From assembly GCF_013170805.1 (NCBI RefSeq), contig NZ_CP051293.1:4346001-4410000 (forward strand): a DNA stretch of 64,000 nt, in the 5' to 3' direction. This DNA is from Mesorhizobium sp. NZP2077. Its GTDB lineage: Bacteria; Pseudomonadota; Alphaproteobacteria; Rhizobiales; Rhizobiaceae. The notes under the pieces were generated by a model that saw only the letters and a program-made list of their open reading frames with translations, ran no database searches and was not told the origin of the DNA. The number at the start of each line of letters is the position of its first letter. Positions within the stretch are counted from its first letter, which is position 1. The position numbers and the translations under genes were made by a program. This document shows positions 25,394-35,050 of the stretch, piece by piece.

Positions 25394-27214
25394 TCAGTTC
25401 GGTTTGCGCCACCATGTCGGCAGCTGATATCCGAATATGGGCGTCTTCCTCGGATGTTCCAGATAATTCCAGTAAGCAAGCCACTGCTGCGTGTTGTACT
25501 GCGTCGGCACCATGTAGTAGCCCGAGATCAGCAGCCGGTCGAGAACGCGAACGGCGGCGACATAGTCCTCCTTCGATTGGGCGCGCAGCATCGCTTCGAT
25601 CGCCGCATCGACCGCCGGATCGGCAACGCCGGCGAGATTGAACGAGCCTTCGGCCTTGGCCGCCTCGGAGCTCCAGCGTCCGAGCTGTTCGAAGCCTGGC
25701 GACAGGGAATTGTTGAAGCCGCTGGATCCGATCAGAGCCTCGAAATCGAAGCGCTGCTTGCGTGACTGGATCTGGTCGCCGTCGAGGCTACGGATGCTGA
25801 CGTTGATGCCGATCTTCTCCAATGTGCGCTGATAGATGCCGGCCAGGCGCTCCTCATCCTGCGAAGCAGTCAAGATCTCGAATCCGAAAGGTTTGCCGTC
25901 GGGATCGAGCATCGTACCGTCCTGGACATGGTAACCGATGCTTTTCAGGAGATCGAAAGCTGTCTTCAACACCTTGCGGTCCTGGCCCGAACCGTCGGTT
26001 ACCGGCGGTGTCCAGGTGCCGTCCATGACGTCAGGCGGCACACGGCCGGGGTAGGGGGCGAGCAACGCCTTCTCCCTGTCGTCGGCCGGATGGCCGAGCG
26101 CGGAAAGCTCGGAGTTCTGCCAATAACTCATCGTACGCGTGTACTTGCCGCCGAACAGGTTCTTGTTGGCCCATTCGAAATCGTAGAGCATGCCGAGCGC
26201 GCGCCGAACCACCGGATTGCCGAACTTCTGCAGCCTCGTGTTGAACAGGAAACCGGTCACGACGGGCGGAATGCCGGTGTCGAAGGTTTCGGCGACCACG
26301 TCACCCCTGTGGAAGGCCGGGAAATCGAGATCGCGCTCACGCTTGACCGGATCGCTGTCGTCGTCGATGGCGCAGAGGCCTTTCTTGAAGGCCTCGAGCT
26401 TGGCGTTGGCGTTGAGGAAATATTCGATGGTGATCTGGTCGTAATTGTCGAAGCCGCGCTTGGCCGGGACATCCTTGCCCCAATAATCGGGGTTGCGCTT
26501 GAACACGATGCGCTGGCCAGGCGCCACCTGGGCAATGGTGTAAGGTCCACTGCCAATCAGCGGCTTCAGCGTTGTCTTGTCGAAAGTCTCCTTGTTGAAG
26601 GCATGTTTCGGCAGGATCGGCGTCAGCGCGATAATCAGGGGCGTTTCACGATTGGCCTTCTCGTTGAATGTGAAGCGCACGCTGTGATCACCGGTCTTTT
26701 CAAGCTTGGCGATCAGGCTCATGCGTGCGTTGTAGGGCGGGCGGCCCTTGTCGGTAAAGACATCGTAAGTGAACAGCACATCCTCCGGCGTCACCGGTTC
26801 GCCGTCTGACCATTTTGCGGTGGGGTTGAGATGGAATTCGATCGACTTGCGCTGGGGATCCATGTCGACGCTATCTGCGAGCAAGCCATAGAGACTGAAG
26901 GCCTCGTCGTTGTTGCGCTGCATCAACGGCTCGAAAACGAGGTTGCCGTAGTTCAGATCCATCATGCCGCGCGCCGTCGTGCGCAGGCTTTTCAGGATGA
27001 ACGGGTTGAGGTTGTCGAAGCTGCCGACGACGCAATAGGTAATGTTACCGCCCTTCGGCGCGTCGGGATTGACGTAGTCGAAGTGGGTATAGTCAGGCGG
27101 CAGTGCTGGCTCGCCCTGCATGGCAATAGCATGCTTCGGTTCCGACATGGCCGGCCGCGGCGAGAGGGTGAAAAGAGATGTCGCGGTGATCAGCCAAACA
27201 AGAACGCGGCCCAT
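25394..27214 (-). CDS. Periplasmic oligopeptide-binding protein (SBP family 5, YejA-like)
   Basis: A 606-residue exported protein with a signal peptide (MGRVLVWLITATSLFTLSPR, cleavage near AMSEP). Family 5 features include FDYVNPDAPKGGNITY, the WSDGEPVTPEDVLFTYDVF segment and NPDYWGKDVPAKRGFDNYD. The long FDYVNPDAPKGG N-terminus is typical of YejA, the binding protein of the microcin C/oligopeptide importer. No permease or ATPase genes are beside it. AAGGAG precedes the chosen ATG. Confidence 0.9.
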   Translation of the reverse strand: MGRVLVWLITATSLFTLSPRPAMSEPKHAIAMQGEPALPPDYTHFDYVNPDAPKGGNITYCVVGSFDNLNPFILKSLRTTARGMMDLNYGNLVFEPLMQRNNDEAFSLYGLLADSVDMDPQRKSIEFHLNPTAKWSDGEPVTPEDVLFTYDVFTDKGRPPYNARMSLIAKLEKTGDHSVRFTFNEKANRETPLIIALTPILPKHAFNKETFDKTTLKPLIGSGPYTIAQVAPGQRIVFKRNPDYWGKDVPAKRGFDNYDQITIEYFLNANAKLEAFKKGLCAIDDDSDPVKRERDLDFPAFHRGDVVAETFDTGIPPVVTGFLFNTRLQKFGNPVVRRALGMLYDFEWANKNLFGGKYTRTMSYWQNSELSALGHPADDREKALLAPYPGRVPPDVMDGTWTPPVTDGSGQDRKVLKTAFDLLKSIGYHVQDGTMLDPDGKPFGFEILTASQDEERLAGIYQRTLEKIGINVSIRSLDGDQIQSRKQRFDFEALIGSSGFNNSLSPGFEQLGRWSSEAAKAEGSFNLAGVADPAVDAAIEAMLRAQSKEDYVAAVRVLDRLLISGYYMVPTQYNTQQWLAYWNYLEHPRKTPIFGYQLPTWWRKPN

Positions 27215-27446
27215 GACCGTCTCCTTAACAGGTCGACTTGATGATTCGATGCGCACCCTAGCATGAGGCAGCTGCGAGCCGGCCAATGGTGTCATCAAGA
27301 ATTACAGGAGGCGGGCTGGATTCGGCACCGCTTGCAGTGTAACACGCCGTCCGAAGTCATCCTGTTGCCTCATTTCGGCAACAGGTAGCTGGACCACACG
27401 GCGCAGAGAAGCCGGTTCCGGGATCATTTGAGAGGAAGTGCACGAT

Positions 27447-28076
27447 ATGACGAGCCTGAACAGCAATGCGTACCGCCTTTCGGTCATGGCCGCGGGCGTG
27501 GTCGGCTTTCTCTGCGCAGGACTACCTTCTGCTTCCGCACAGCAGCAGCCGCAGATCCCACAGGGCTGGTTCAAGGCCTGCACCAAGCAGGAAGACGTCG
27601 ACATCTGCAACGTCCAGAACATCGTCACTGCCGGTAACGGCCAGCTCGTCACCGGTGTGAGCCTGATCGAACTCAAGGGCAAGGTGAACCGCAAGGTGTT
27701 CCAGGTGACGGTCCCGACTGGCCGCCTCGTGCCTCCCGGCATCGGCCTGCAGATCGACACCGGCAAGGCGCAGAAGCTCGACTATGTCATCTGCTTCCCG
27801 GATCGTTGCGTGGCCGAAGTGCCGCTGACCGACCAGCTCGTCGCCGCGTTCAAGAAAGGTCAGGGGATCACTCTGACCTCGATCAATTTCCAGAACCAGG
27901 CCAACCCGATCAAGATCGCCCTGCAGGGCTTCAGCGGCGCCTATGACGGCGCGCCGCTGCAGCAGTCGGACATCGAGGATCGGCAGAAGAAGCTCCAGGA
28001 CTTCGTCGCCAAGAACAACCAGGACTTCGCCAAGAAGCTCAAGGACGAGCAGGACAAGGCCAAGACCGCCAACTGA
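27447..28076 (+). CDS. Invasion-associated locus B (IalB) family protein
   Basis: A 209-residue exported protein: signal peptide ending near ASAQQ, then the IalB core WFKACTKQEDVDICNVQNIV, a KVFQVTVPTGRLVPPGIGLQID stretch and LDYVICFPDRCVAEVPLTDQLV, with four cysteines. The C-terminal 40 residues are a highly charged helix (DRQKKLQDFVAKNNQDFAKK). IalB proteins were found in Bartonella, where they help erythrocyte entry; in rhizobia they are common periplasmic proteins of unknown role. A strong terminator follows. Confidence 0.92.
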   Translation: MTSLNSNAYRLSVMAAGVVGFLCAGLPSASAQQQPQIPQGWFKACTKQEDVDICNVQNIVTAGNGQLVTGVSLIELKGKVNRKVFQVTVPTGRLVPPGIGLQIDTGKAQKLDYVICFPDRCVAEVPLTDQLVAAFKKGQGITLTSINFQNQANPIKIALQGFSGAYDGAPLQQSDIEDRQKKLQDFVAKNNQDFAKKLKDEQDKAKTAN

Positions 28077-28108
28077 TCATCGGCATCGGGCCAACACCGA
28101 AGCCAAAG

Positions 28109-28136
28109 AAAAAGCGGGGTCATGCCCCGCTTTTTT
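28109..28136 (+). terminator. Rho-independent terminator of ialB-like gene
   Basis: Perfect stem AAAAAGCGGGG/CCCCGCTTTTT with a 5-base loop and T run; the A-rich 5' arm could make it work in both directions, serving also the convergent hspQ gene. Confidence 0.93.
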
Positions 28137-28188
28137 CAATCCAGGCCATGGCCTGGATCTCCTGACGAATGGCCGGAATGCCGGAACG

Positions 28189-28512
28189 TCAGTGCCTGGA
28201 CTGCCGTTTCGGCTCGTAGCGTCCGTCCGGCTTCTTGTCGAACATCTCCTTGATCTGCGGGTGGCGCACCGGCTCGCCCGACTGATCCTCGAGCAGGTTC
28301 TGCTCCGACACATAGGCGATGTATTCGGTTTCCGAATTCTCGGCGAGCAGATGGTAGAATGGCTGATCCTTGCGCGGCCGCACGTCGGCAGGGATGGCTT
28401 CGTACCATTCGTCGGTGTTGGCGAATTGCGGGTCGACGTCGAAAATGATGCCTCGAAACGGAAACAGCCGGTGGCGAACCACCTGTCCGATCGCGAATTT
28501 GGCCGTTTTCAT
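28189..28512 (-). CDS. hspQ: Heat shock protein HspQ (hemimethylated DNA-binding family)
   Basis: A 107-residue protein starting MKTAKFAIGQVVRHRLFPFRG with the family motif VDPQFANTDEWYEAIP and YHLLAENSETEYIAYVSEQNLL. HspQ (YccV) binds hemimethylated DNA in vitro and is a specificity factor for Lon protease in enterobacteria. The longer upstream frame is not coding. The role in this organism is inferred from the family. Confidence 0.93.
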   Translation of the reverse strand: MKTAKFAIGQVVRHRLFPFRGIIFDVDPQFANTDEWYEAIPADVRPRKDQPFYHLLAENSETEYIAYVSEQNLLEDQSGEPVRHPQIKEMFDKKPDGRYEPKRQSRH

Positions 28513-28660
28513 CGTACTCACCACTGAATTCCTTGACTTTATTTGGCGCAGACTCCGAGTCAATTCAATCCCGAAGCGTTTGAGCGTCCTCAAGCTACGC
28601 AGAATGCGGCGCAAAGGTTTTTGATTGACGTCGCGATGCCGCGATAAGTCCGCAAGATCG

Positions 28661-29926
28661 CTACTGCCGCCGCATCGGTTTTCGCAGGCCGCCGGCGAGT
28701 GCTGCAAAACCACTGCCGGGACGAAGCCCTTCGCGCATGAAGAAGGCGCGCAGCGGTGCAAAGCCACCGAGTACGCTAAGACCAGCGCCGCGTGCCATCT
28801 GCGCCGGCAGCATATCGGAGAGCAGCGACATGTTGAGCAGATTGACTGCGCTGCTGCGCGCCAGGATGTCGGGGCGGCGTTTGAAATCGTAGGCGGCAAG
28901 GGCGTTGGCCGCGCCGGGATCGCCACGATTGTCGTCAGCAATTCCAACCAGATCGTCAATATCCCTGATGCCAAGGTTGAGGCCCTGCGCGCCGATCGGC
29001 GGGAATACATGCGCGGCTTCGCCGACAAGCGCCACCCGCCGATGTGCAAAGCGCAAGGGCGTCACGGTCGAAAGCGGATAGATCTGGCGGCCCGGTTCTA
29101 CCGTCACTCGGCCCAGCATCGACTGCATCTGCTGCTCGACCCGCAGCGAGAGCGCTGCATCATCCAGTGCGGCAAGCTCCTTGGCTGTCTCGGGCTTGAC
29201 CACCCAGACGAGGCTTGAGCGATTGCCGGGCAACGGAACCTGCGTGAACGGACCGGTCTCGGTGTGGAATTCGGTCGAGGTGAAGGCATGCTCGCTTCTA
29301 TGGCCGAAATTGAGCACGAGCGCCGCCTGAGGATAGGAGCGCGCGGCGGTCGAAATGCCCGCCGCCTCGCGCGCAGGCGACAGGCGCCCATCGGCGGCGA
29401 CCGCCAACGGCGCGCCAACCTCACCGCCGTCGGCGAGCGTTGCATAAGCCTTGTCGGCATCGAGACGCCAGGTCTTGACCATTGACCTCAGCCATTCGAT
29501 CCCGGAATGCGCGGCCACCTTGCCGGCAAGCGCCGGGCCAAAGACGCTGTTGGGCAGGTTCAGCCCGAACTGGTCCTCGTCGATCTCGCTGGCGCGGAAG
29601 GTGACAACGGGGCTGCGGATCAGCCGGCTGGTCGCATCGACGATGCGCATGATTTTCAAGGGGGCGGCCTTGGGCTTGATGTCTTCGAGGACATCAAGCC
29701 GCTCAAGCACTTTCAGGGCAGGGTTCATCAGCGCCGTGGTGCGGCCATCGGGGGCCGACGCCTCAGGCCCGACAAGCGTCACCGGGAAGCCGGCATCGGC
29801 GAAAGCGAGCGCCGCGATCAGCCCTGCCGGTCCCGTGCCGGCAATCAGTATCGACGCTGTTTCCTGATGCTCCAAGGATCGGCTTTCGGCTTGCGATGCG
29901 AGGCGGCCACCAGACCTGCCAGTCAA
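28661..29926 (-). CDS. UbiH/UbiF-family FAD-dependent monooxygenase
   Basis: A flavoprotein of up to 421 residues with an N-terminal dinucleotide fold (ILIAGTGPAGLIAALAFADAG), the DG motif around VAADGRLSPAREAAGI and the FAD ribityl motif GEAAHVFPPIGAQGLNLGIRD. This matches ubiquinone-biosynthesis hydroxylases. The start is uncertain: the first 17 residues are atypical and the TTG at 29875 (LEHQETASILI) may be the real one. It is divergent from the DUF2182 gene. Confidence 0.9.
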   Translation of the reverse strand: MTGRSGGRLASQAESRSLEHQETASILIAGTGPAGLIAALAFADAGFPVTLVGPEASAPDGRTTALMNPALKVLERLDVLEDIKPKAAPLKIMRIVDATSRLIRSPVVTFRASEIDEDQFGLNLPNSVFGPALAGKVAAHSGIEWLRSMVKTWRLDADKAYATLADGGEVGAPLAVAADGRLSPAREAAGISTAARSYPQAALVLNFGHRSEHAFTSTEFHTETGPFTQVPLPGNRSSLVWVVKPETAKELAALDDAALSLRVEQQMQSMLGRVTVEPGRQIYPLSTVTPLRFAHRRVALVGEAAHVFPPIGAQGLNLGIRDIDDLVGIADDNRGDPGAANALAAYDFKRRPDILARSSAVNLLNMSLLSDMLPAQMARGAGLSVLGGFAPLRAFFMREGLRPGSGFAALAGGLRKPMRRQ

Positions 29927-29945
29927 GGAGCATATAGGTCAGATC

Positions 29946-30875
29946 ATGCGGCTTGATCAACGCGGCGATTCGGCCCATTCGGGTGTCATGACCGGCCACC
30001 AGGACGATTTCAGCCATCTCGACCGCGCCGGCCGCGCCACGGCTGATATTGCGCGCAACCCGCGCTTGGCGGTCAATGTCGTCGTCGGCGCCGGCATCGG
30101 GCTCGCCTGGTTGTCGCTCGCCGCGATGGCGATTCGCGGTGCCGAAGCCCGGGGCAGTGCCCCTGGCGACACTCTGCTGCACGGCCTGCCACAGATGCCG
30201 TTGCCCGACTTCCTGGAGCGGTTCTTCGCGATCTGCCTGTCGCCGGCGCCGCTGGACGCAGGCATCGGGTTGCGCGCCCTGGCACTTGTCCTGATGTGGT
30301 TCCTGATGGCGATCGCCGCGATGCTGCCGTCCGCGGCGCCAATGATCCGTACCTATTGCGAGATCGCCGATACGGCGCGGATCAAGGGCGAGCCGGTCGT
30401 CCATCCGCTGGTGCTGGTTGCCGGCTATCTCGGGGTCTGGCTCGCCGCCTCGATGCTGTTTTCGGCACTGACGTTGGGCGTGCACACTTTCACCGCGCCC
30501 GGCGAAATCTACGATCCGGTGCTTGGCATTGCCGGCGCTCTCGCATTGCTGGTTGCAGGCCTCTACCAGTTCAGCGGCCTCAAGGAGGCTTGCCTGAAAA
30601 AATGTCGCAACCCGTTCTCGATCCTGTTTTCGAACTGGAGTGCCAAACCGATCCCCGTGTTCCGGCTTGGCGTCGCGCAAGGCATATGGTGCCTCGGCTG
30701 CTGCTGGGCGCTGATGCTGGTGATGTTTGCCGTCGGCGTGATGAACATCTTCTGGATGGCGCTGATCGGCGTGTTCACCCTGATTGAAAAACAGACGACG
30801 GGAAGTCTTCCAACCCGGCTGGCCGGTGCGATACTGCTTGTCTGGGCAGGCGCGCTGCTAGTAGTCTCGCTGTGA
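29946..30875 (+). CDS. DUF2182 predicted metal-binding integral membrane protein
   Basis: A 309-residue membrane protein with about seven helices. The family marks are FLMAIAAMLPSAAPMIRTY and the cysteine-rich helix GIWCLGCCWALMLVMFAVGVMN, with Cys and Met side chains that could bind copper or another soft metal. FSGLKEACLKKCRNP adds another cysteine pair. It is followed directly by the DUF1326 gene, a pairing I recognise from other proteobacteria. Function unknown. Confidence 0.85.
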   Translation: MRLDQRGDSAHSGVMTGHQDDFSHLDRAGRATADIARNPRLAVNVVVGAGIGLAWLSLAAMAIRGAEARGSAPGDTLLHGLPQMPLPDFLERFFAICLSPAPLDAGIGLRALALVLMWFLMAIAAMLPSAAPMIRTYCEIADTARIKGEPVVHPLVLVAGYLGVWLAASMLFSALTLGVHTFTAPGEIYDPVLGIAGALALLVAGLYQFSGLKEACLKKCRNPFSILFSNWSAKPIPVFRLGVAQGIWCLGCCWALMLVMFAVGVMNIFWMALIGVFTLIEKQTTGSLPTRLAGAILLVWAGALLVVSL

Positions 30876-30889
30876 GTGGGGGGAATTCA

Positions 30890-31504
30890 ATGACAGATCA
30901 GGGCTGGGCAATGAAAGGAGAGCTTGTACTCTCCTGCAATTGCACGGTTTTTTGCCCTTGTGTGCTGTCGCTCGGCAGTCACCCTCCGACCGAGGGCTAT
31001 TGCCAGACCTGGGCGGGTTTCCGTATCGACGCCGGTCATTTCGGCGAGGTTGACCTCTCCGGCCTCAACCTTGGGCTGATCATGGAAATCCCCGGTTATA
31101 TGAGCCGCGGCAACTGGACCGCTGGTCTCTTCGCCGACAAACGTGCCTCGGTCTACGCGGTCAAGGCATTGACGAAGATCTTCACCGGCAAGGCGGGCGG
31201 GACCACGTCGCTGCTGTCGATCCTGGTCGGAAAATTCCTGGGTGTCGAACAGGTGCCGATCACCTATGAGACGCGGGACAAGACGCGTATCTTCCAGATA
31301 CCGAAGATCATCGACGGGGCCGTTACGCCAATCGCGGGCAAGGATCGCGAGAAGGATACGGTGATCACGAATTCGGAATACTGGATCGCGCCGGAGATCA
31401 TCGTGGCGAGGTCCGACAAAAGCAAGATGCGGGCCTTTGGCCGCAACTGGAATTTTGCTGGCCGCTCGGCCGAAATCTGCAAGCTGGATTGGCGGGGCCC
31501 GTGA
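30890..31504 (+). CDS. DUF1326 domain protein
   Basis: A 204-residue soluble protein with a conserved N-terminal cysteine cluster CNCTVFCPC (about residues 16-24) and a further cysteine in GYCQTW. The ATG at 30890 follows GGGGGGAA by four bases. It is downstream of the DUF2182 membrane protein and overlaps the pcs start (GTGA). The paired cysteines suggest metal binding together with the DUF2182 protein, but no function is established to my knowledge. Confidence 0.85.
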   Translation: MTDQGWAMKGELVLSCNCTVFCPCVLSLGSHPPTEGYCQTWAGFRIDAGHFGEVDLSGLNLGLIMEIPGYMSRGNWTAGLFADKRASVYAVKALTKIFTGKAGGTTSLLSILVGKFLGVEQVPITYETRDKTRIFQIPKIIDGAVTPIAGKDREKDTVITNSEYWIAPEIIVARSDKSKMRAFGRNWNFAGRSAEICKLDWRGP

Positions 31505-32334
31505 GCAAGAACACAACAGCCAGGAATTTGGCGGCAAGGAAAGCCGCCAAGAAGCTCACCGATCGGATTCCGCGACCGAAGAAGAAGGTCACCTGGCCGC
31601 AGGCGAGGGCGTTCTCCGTTCATCTGCTGACGGCGTCAGGGTCGTTCCTTGCCTTCCTGTCACTGGTGGCGGCGAGCGAGGAACGCTGGACGGCGATGTT
31701 CTGGTGGCTTGGACTGGCGCTGTTCGTCGACGGTATCGACGGGCCGATCGCCAGGAAGCTCGAGGTCAAGGAGATCCTGCCGACCTGGTCGGGCGAACTC
31801 CTCGACAACATCATCGACTATGTGACCTATGTGCTGATCCCGGCCTTCGCGCTCTACCAGCGCGGATTCATGGGCGAGGGCCTGTCGTTCCTGTCGGCGG
31901 CGATCATCGTCGTCTCCAGTGCGATCTATTATGCCGACACCGGCATGAAGACGAAGGAGAATTTCTTCAAGGGATTCCCGGTTGTCTGGAACATGGTGGT
32001 GTTCACGCTGTTCGTCATCGAGCCGGGACAATGGGTCTCGTTCGCGGTGGTGGTGGTGGCCGGTGTTCTGACGTTCGTCCCGATCAATTTCATTCATCCG
32101 GTGCGGGTGGTGCGCCTACGGCGCATCAATCTGACAATGACGCTTTTGTGGTGCGCCTTCGGCGCGCTTGCGCTTGCGCAGGCGGCTCTGGCCGCCTTCT
32201 ATGATCAGATCGGCGTGCTGGGCGAACAGGTCAGCACTTTCATCAAGATCGGCATCACCATCAGCGGGCTCTACCTCGCCTCTATCGGTGGCATCATGCA
32301 GTTCTTTCCAAATCTCGGTGCCAAGAAGGCTTGA
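31501..32334 (+). CDS. pcs: Phosphatidylcholine synthase
   Basis: A 277-residue CDP-alcohol phosphotransferase that condenses CDP-diacylglycerol with choline to make phosphatidylcholine, typical of host-associated alphaproteobacteria. The catalytic motif is DGIDGPIAR followed, after 12 residues, by GELLDNIIDY; the 12-residue spacing (instead of the usual 8) is characteristic of Pcs. About eight membrane helices. The GTG at 31501 overlaps the previous stop; an N-terminal basic stretch (ARKAAKKLTDRIPRPKKK) precedes the first helix. Confidence 0.94.
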   Translation: MSKNTTARNLAARKAAKKLTDRIPRPKKKVTWPQARAFSVHLLTASGSFLAFLSLVAASEERWTAMFWWLGLALFVDGIDGPIARKLEVKEILPTWSGELLDNIIDYVTYVLIPAFALYQRGFMGEGLSFLSAAIIVVSSAIYYADTGMKTKENFFKGFPVVWNMVVFTLFVIEPGQWVSFAVVVVAGVLTFVPINFIHPVRVVRLRRINLTMTLLWCAFGALALAQAALAAFYDQIGVLGEQVSTFIKIGITISGLYLASIGGIMQFFPNLGAKKA

Positions 32335-32361
32335 TCAGCCACTCCCATAGGAAGCCAATCC

Positions 32362-33339
32362 ATGTCCAAAGCGATCCGCATCCACGCCCATGGCGGCCCG
32401 GAAGTTCTGACCTATGAGGACACCGATCCCGGCCAGCCGGGTTCGGGGCAGATCCTGGTCAAGCATACGGCCATCGGCCTCAACTTCATCGATGTCTATC
32501 ATCGCTCAGGGCTCTATCCGCCGCCCGGCGGTTTTCCGCTCATTCCCGGCAGCGAAGCCGCCGGCGTGGTGCAAGAGGTCGGTGAGGGTGTCGACTGGCT
32601 GAAACCTGGCGACCGGATCGCCTATTCGACGAATGTCGGCGCCTATGCCGAGCAACGCGTCATCGCCGCCGACCGTGTGGTGAAGATTCCCGAAGGCATC
32701 AGTGACGAACAGGCAGCCGCGATGATGTTGAAAGGCATGACGGCCGAATATCTCTTGCGCCGCACCTTCAAGGTGAAGGCCGGCGACACGATCCTGTTCC
32801 ATGCTGCGGCCGGCGGCGTCGGCCTCATTCTCGGCCAATGGGCAAAACATCTCGGCGCAACCGTCATCGGCACGGCAAGTTCGACCGACAAGATCGAGCT
32901 CGCCAAGGCGCACGGCTTCGACCATGTCATCAACTACAAGGAGCAGGATTTCGTCGCCGGCGTTGCCGCAATCACCGGCGGCAAAAAATGCGACGTCGTT
33001 TACGATTCGGTGGGCAACGACACCTTTCCGGCCTCGCTCGACTGCCTGAAGCCGCTCGGCATGTTCGTCAGCTTCGGCCAGTCCTCGGGACCGATCCCAC
33101 CATTCTCGATGTCGCTGCTGGCCCAGAAGGGTTCCTTGTTCGCGACCAGACCGACGCTGTTCGTCTACAATGCAAAACGCGAGGACCTCGATGCCTCCGC
33201 GGCCGCACTGTTCGAGGTGGTGCTCAGCGGCGCCGTCAAGATCCAGATCAACCAGCGCTATGCGCTGAAGGATGCGGGCAAAGCGCATGCCGACCTTGAG
33301 GGTCGCAGGACAACAGGGGCGACCATTCTCATCCCTTAG
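32362..33339 (+). CDS. qorA: NADPH:quinone oxidoreductase, zeta-crystallin type
   Basis: A 325-residue medium-chain dehydrogenase without the zinc ligands. Features: GLNFIDVYHRSGLYP, PLIPGSEAAGVVQEVGEGV, the NADPH motif HAAAGGVGLILGQWAKHLGA and the end TTGATILIP. It reduces quinones with NADPH. The gene sits 27 bases after pcs and may belong to the same transcript. Confidence 0.92.
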   Translation: MSKAIRIHAHGGPEVLTYEDTDPGQPGSGQILVKHTAIGLNFIDVYHRSGLYPPPGGFPLIPGSEAAGVVQEVGEGVDWLKPGDRIAYSTNVGAYAEQRVIAADRVVKIPEGISDEQAAAMMLKGMTAEYLLRRTFKVKAGDTILFHAAAGGVGLILGQWAKHLGATVIGTASSTDKIELAKAHGFDHVINYKEQDFVAGVAAITGGKKCDVVYDSVGNDTFPASLDCLKPLGMFVSFGQSSGPIPPFSMSLLAQKGSLFATRPTLFVYNAKREDLDASAAALFEVVLSGAVKIQINQRYALKDAGKAHADLEGRRTTGATILIP

Positions 33340-33484
33340 TCCCGCCAGGCTTGCTATCCCTTGAATTTCCGCTGAAATTCTTGAAGCTCTTTCAAGACGC
33401 GTGCCGCTTTCCGTTGAGAGCCGGCGGCGCCTACCATGCTTGCGGGAACACAGAACATATCTGGCAAACCAGATGGGAGGCACT

Positions 33485-35050
33485 GTGAGTGCAGATCATG
33501 ACGGGGCGAACCTGCTTGAGGTTCGTGGCCTGACCAAGATATTTGGCACGCTGACGGCGTGCGATCATATCGACCTCAACATCGCCAAGGGTGAAATCCA
33601 CGCACTGCTCGGCGAGAATGGCGCCGGCAAGTCGACGCTGGTCAAGATGCTGTTCGGCTCGCTGGAGCCCAATTCCGGCGAGATTTTCTGGAACGGCCAG
33701 GCGGTGCGGATCGCCAGCCCGGGTGCTGCCAAGAAGCTCGGCATCGGCATGGTGTTCCAGCATTTTTCGTTGTTCGAGGCGCTGACCGCGGCCGAGAACA
33801 TCGCGCTGTCGCTCGATGACGGCGCGCCGATCAGCAGCATTGCCGCCAAGGCGAGGGCGCTTTCCTACAGCTACGGCCTGCCGCTCGATCCGGACACGCT
33901 GGTCGGCGACCTGTCGGTCGGCGAGCGCCAGCGCATCGAGATCATCCGCTGCCTGCTGCAGACGCCGCAGCTCATCATCCTGGACGAGCCGACCTCGGTG
34001 CTGACGCCGCAGGAGGCCGACAAGCTGTTCGAGACGCTGGAGCGGCTGCGCGCGGAAGGCAAGTCGATCCTCTACATTTCGCACCGGCTCGAAGAGGTCA
34101 AACGCATCTGCGACCGCGCCACCGTGCTGCGTCACGGCAAGGTGGTCGGTCACTGCAACCCGCGCGAGGAGACTGCTGCCTCGCTCGCCCGCATGATGGT
34201 CGGCAACGAGGTGCAGGCCGTGGTGCGTGCACCGGTCGAGGGGATCGAAACCGCGCAGGCGCTGCTCGAAATCCGCGACCTCAGCCGCAAGCCGGCGACG
34301 CCGTTCTCCATTCCGCTGAAGACCATCAACCTCAATGTCCGCGCCGGCGAGGTGATCGGCATTGCCGGTGTCGCCGGCAACGGCCAGGGCGAGTTCTTCG
34401 AATCCGTCTCCGGCGAAGTGTTGCAGCAGGATGCCGCCTCGGTGCGCATCCGGGGCAAGGATGCGGGCGGCCTCACCATCACCGGACGGCGCCTGCTGGG
34501 TGCCGCCTTCGTGCCGGAGGAGCGCCTCGGTCATGGTGCCGCGCCGCGCATGAAGCTCTCGGAAAACCTGCTGCTCTCGCGCCATGCCACCGACGGCAAG
34601 GCCTTTGTCGGTGCTGGTGGAATGGTCAAGAGCGGCGCTGTCTACGCCGCCTCGCAACGCATCATCGAGGCAATGGACGTGCGCAAGAGTGCGCCGGATC
34701 CTGAAGCGGCAGCGCTTTCGGGCGGCAATCTGCAGAAATTCATCGTCGGCCGCGAACTTGACCGCCGCCCGAGCGTCATGGTGGTCAACCAGCCGACCTG
34801 GGGCGTCGATGCCGGTGCCGCCGCCCATATCCGGCAGGCGCTGATCGAACTGTCGCGCAGCGGATCGGCGGTGCTGGTGATCAGCCAGGATCTCGACGAG
34901 CTGTTCGAAATCTCGGACTCGATCGCGGTCATGCACAATGGCGAGCTTTCCAAGCCGATGCCGATCGCCGAGGCAACCTTCGAGAAGGTCGGTCTGCTGA
35001 TGGGCGGCGCCGAGCCCGGCCACGCCGAACACACGCTGGAGACGGCATGA
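33485..35050 (+). CDS. BMP-type (nucleoside/simple sugar) ABC importer, ATPase with two ATP-binding domains
   Basis: A 521-residue protein with two ABC domains, as in the ribose and purine nucleoside transport families. First domain: Walker A GENGAGKST, signature LSVGERQRIEI, Walker B LIILDEPTSVLT. The second has a degenerate Walker A (GVAGNGQGE) and LSGGNLQKFIVGREL. The GTG at 33485 follows GGGAGG by four bases; upstream frame is rejected. First gene of a four-gene operon with both permeases and a BMP-family binding protein. Confidence 0.93.
   Translation: MSADHDGANLLEVRGLTKIFGTLTACDHIDLNIAKGEIHALLGENGAGKSTLVKMLFGSLEPNSGEIFWNGQAVRIASPGAAKKLGIGMVFQHFSLFEALTAAENIALSLDDGAPISSIAAKARALSYSYGLPLDPDTLVGDLSVGERQRIEIIRCLLQTPQLIILDEPTSVLTPQEADKLFETLERLRAEGKSILYISHRLEEVKRICDRATVLRHGKVVGHCNPREETAASLARMMVGNEVQAVVRAPVEGIETAQALLEIRDLSRKPATPFSIPLKTINLNVRAGEVIGIAGVAGNGQGEFFESVSGEVLQQDAASVRIRGKDAGGLTITGRRLLGAAFVPEERLGHGAAPRMKLSENLLLSRHATDGKAFVGAGGMVKSGAVYAASQRIIEAMDVRKSAPDPEAAALSGGNLQKFIVGRELDRRPSVMVVNQPTWGVDAGAAAHIRQALIELSRSGSAVLVISQDLDELFEISDSIAVMHNGELSKPMPIAEATFEKVGLLMGGAEPGHAEHTLETA

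Noticed and set aside
33431..35032. A 533-codon minus-strand open frame
   Set aside because: Shadow of the BMP operon ATPase, which has two ABC domains and operon overlaps.
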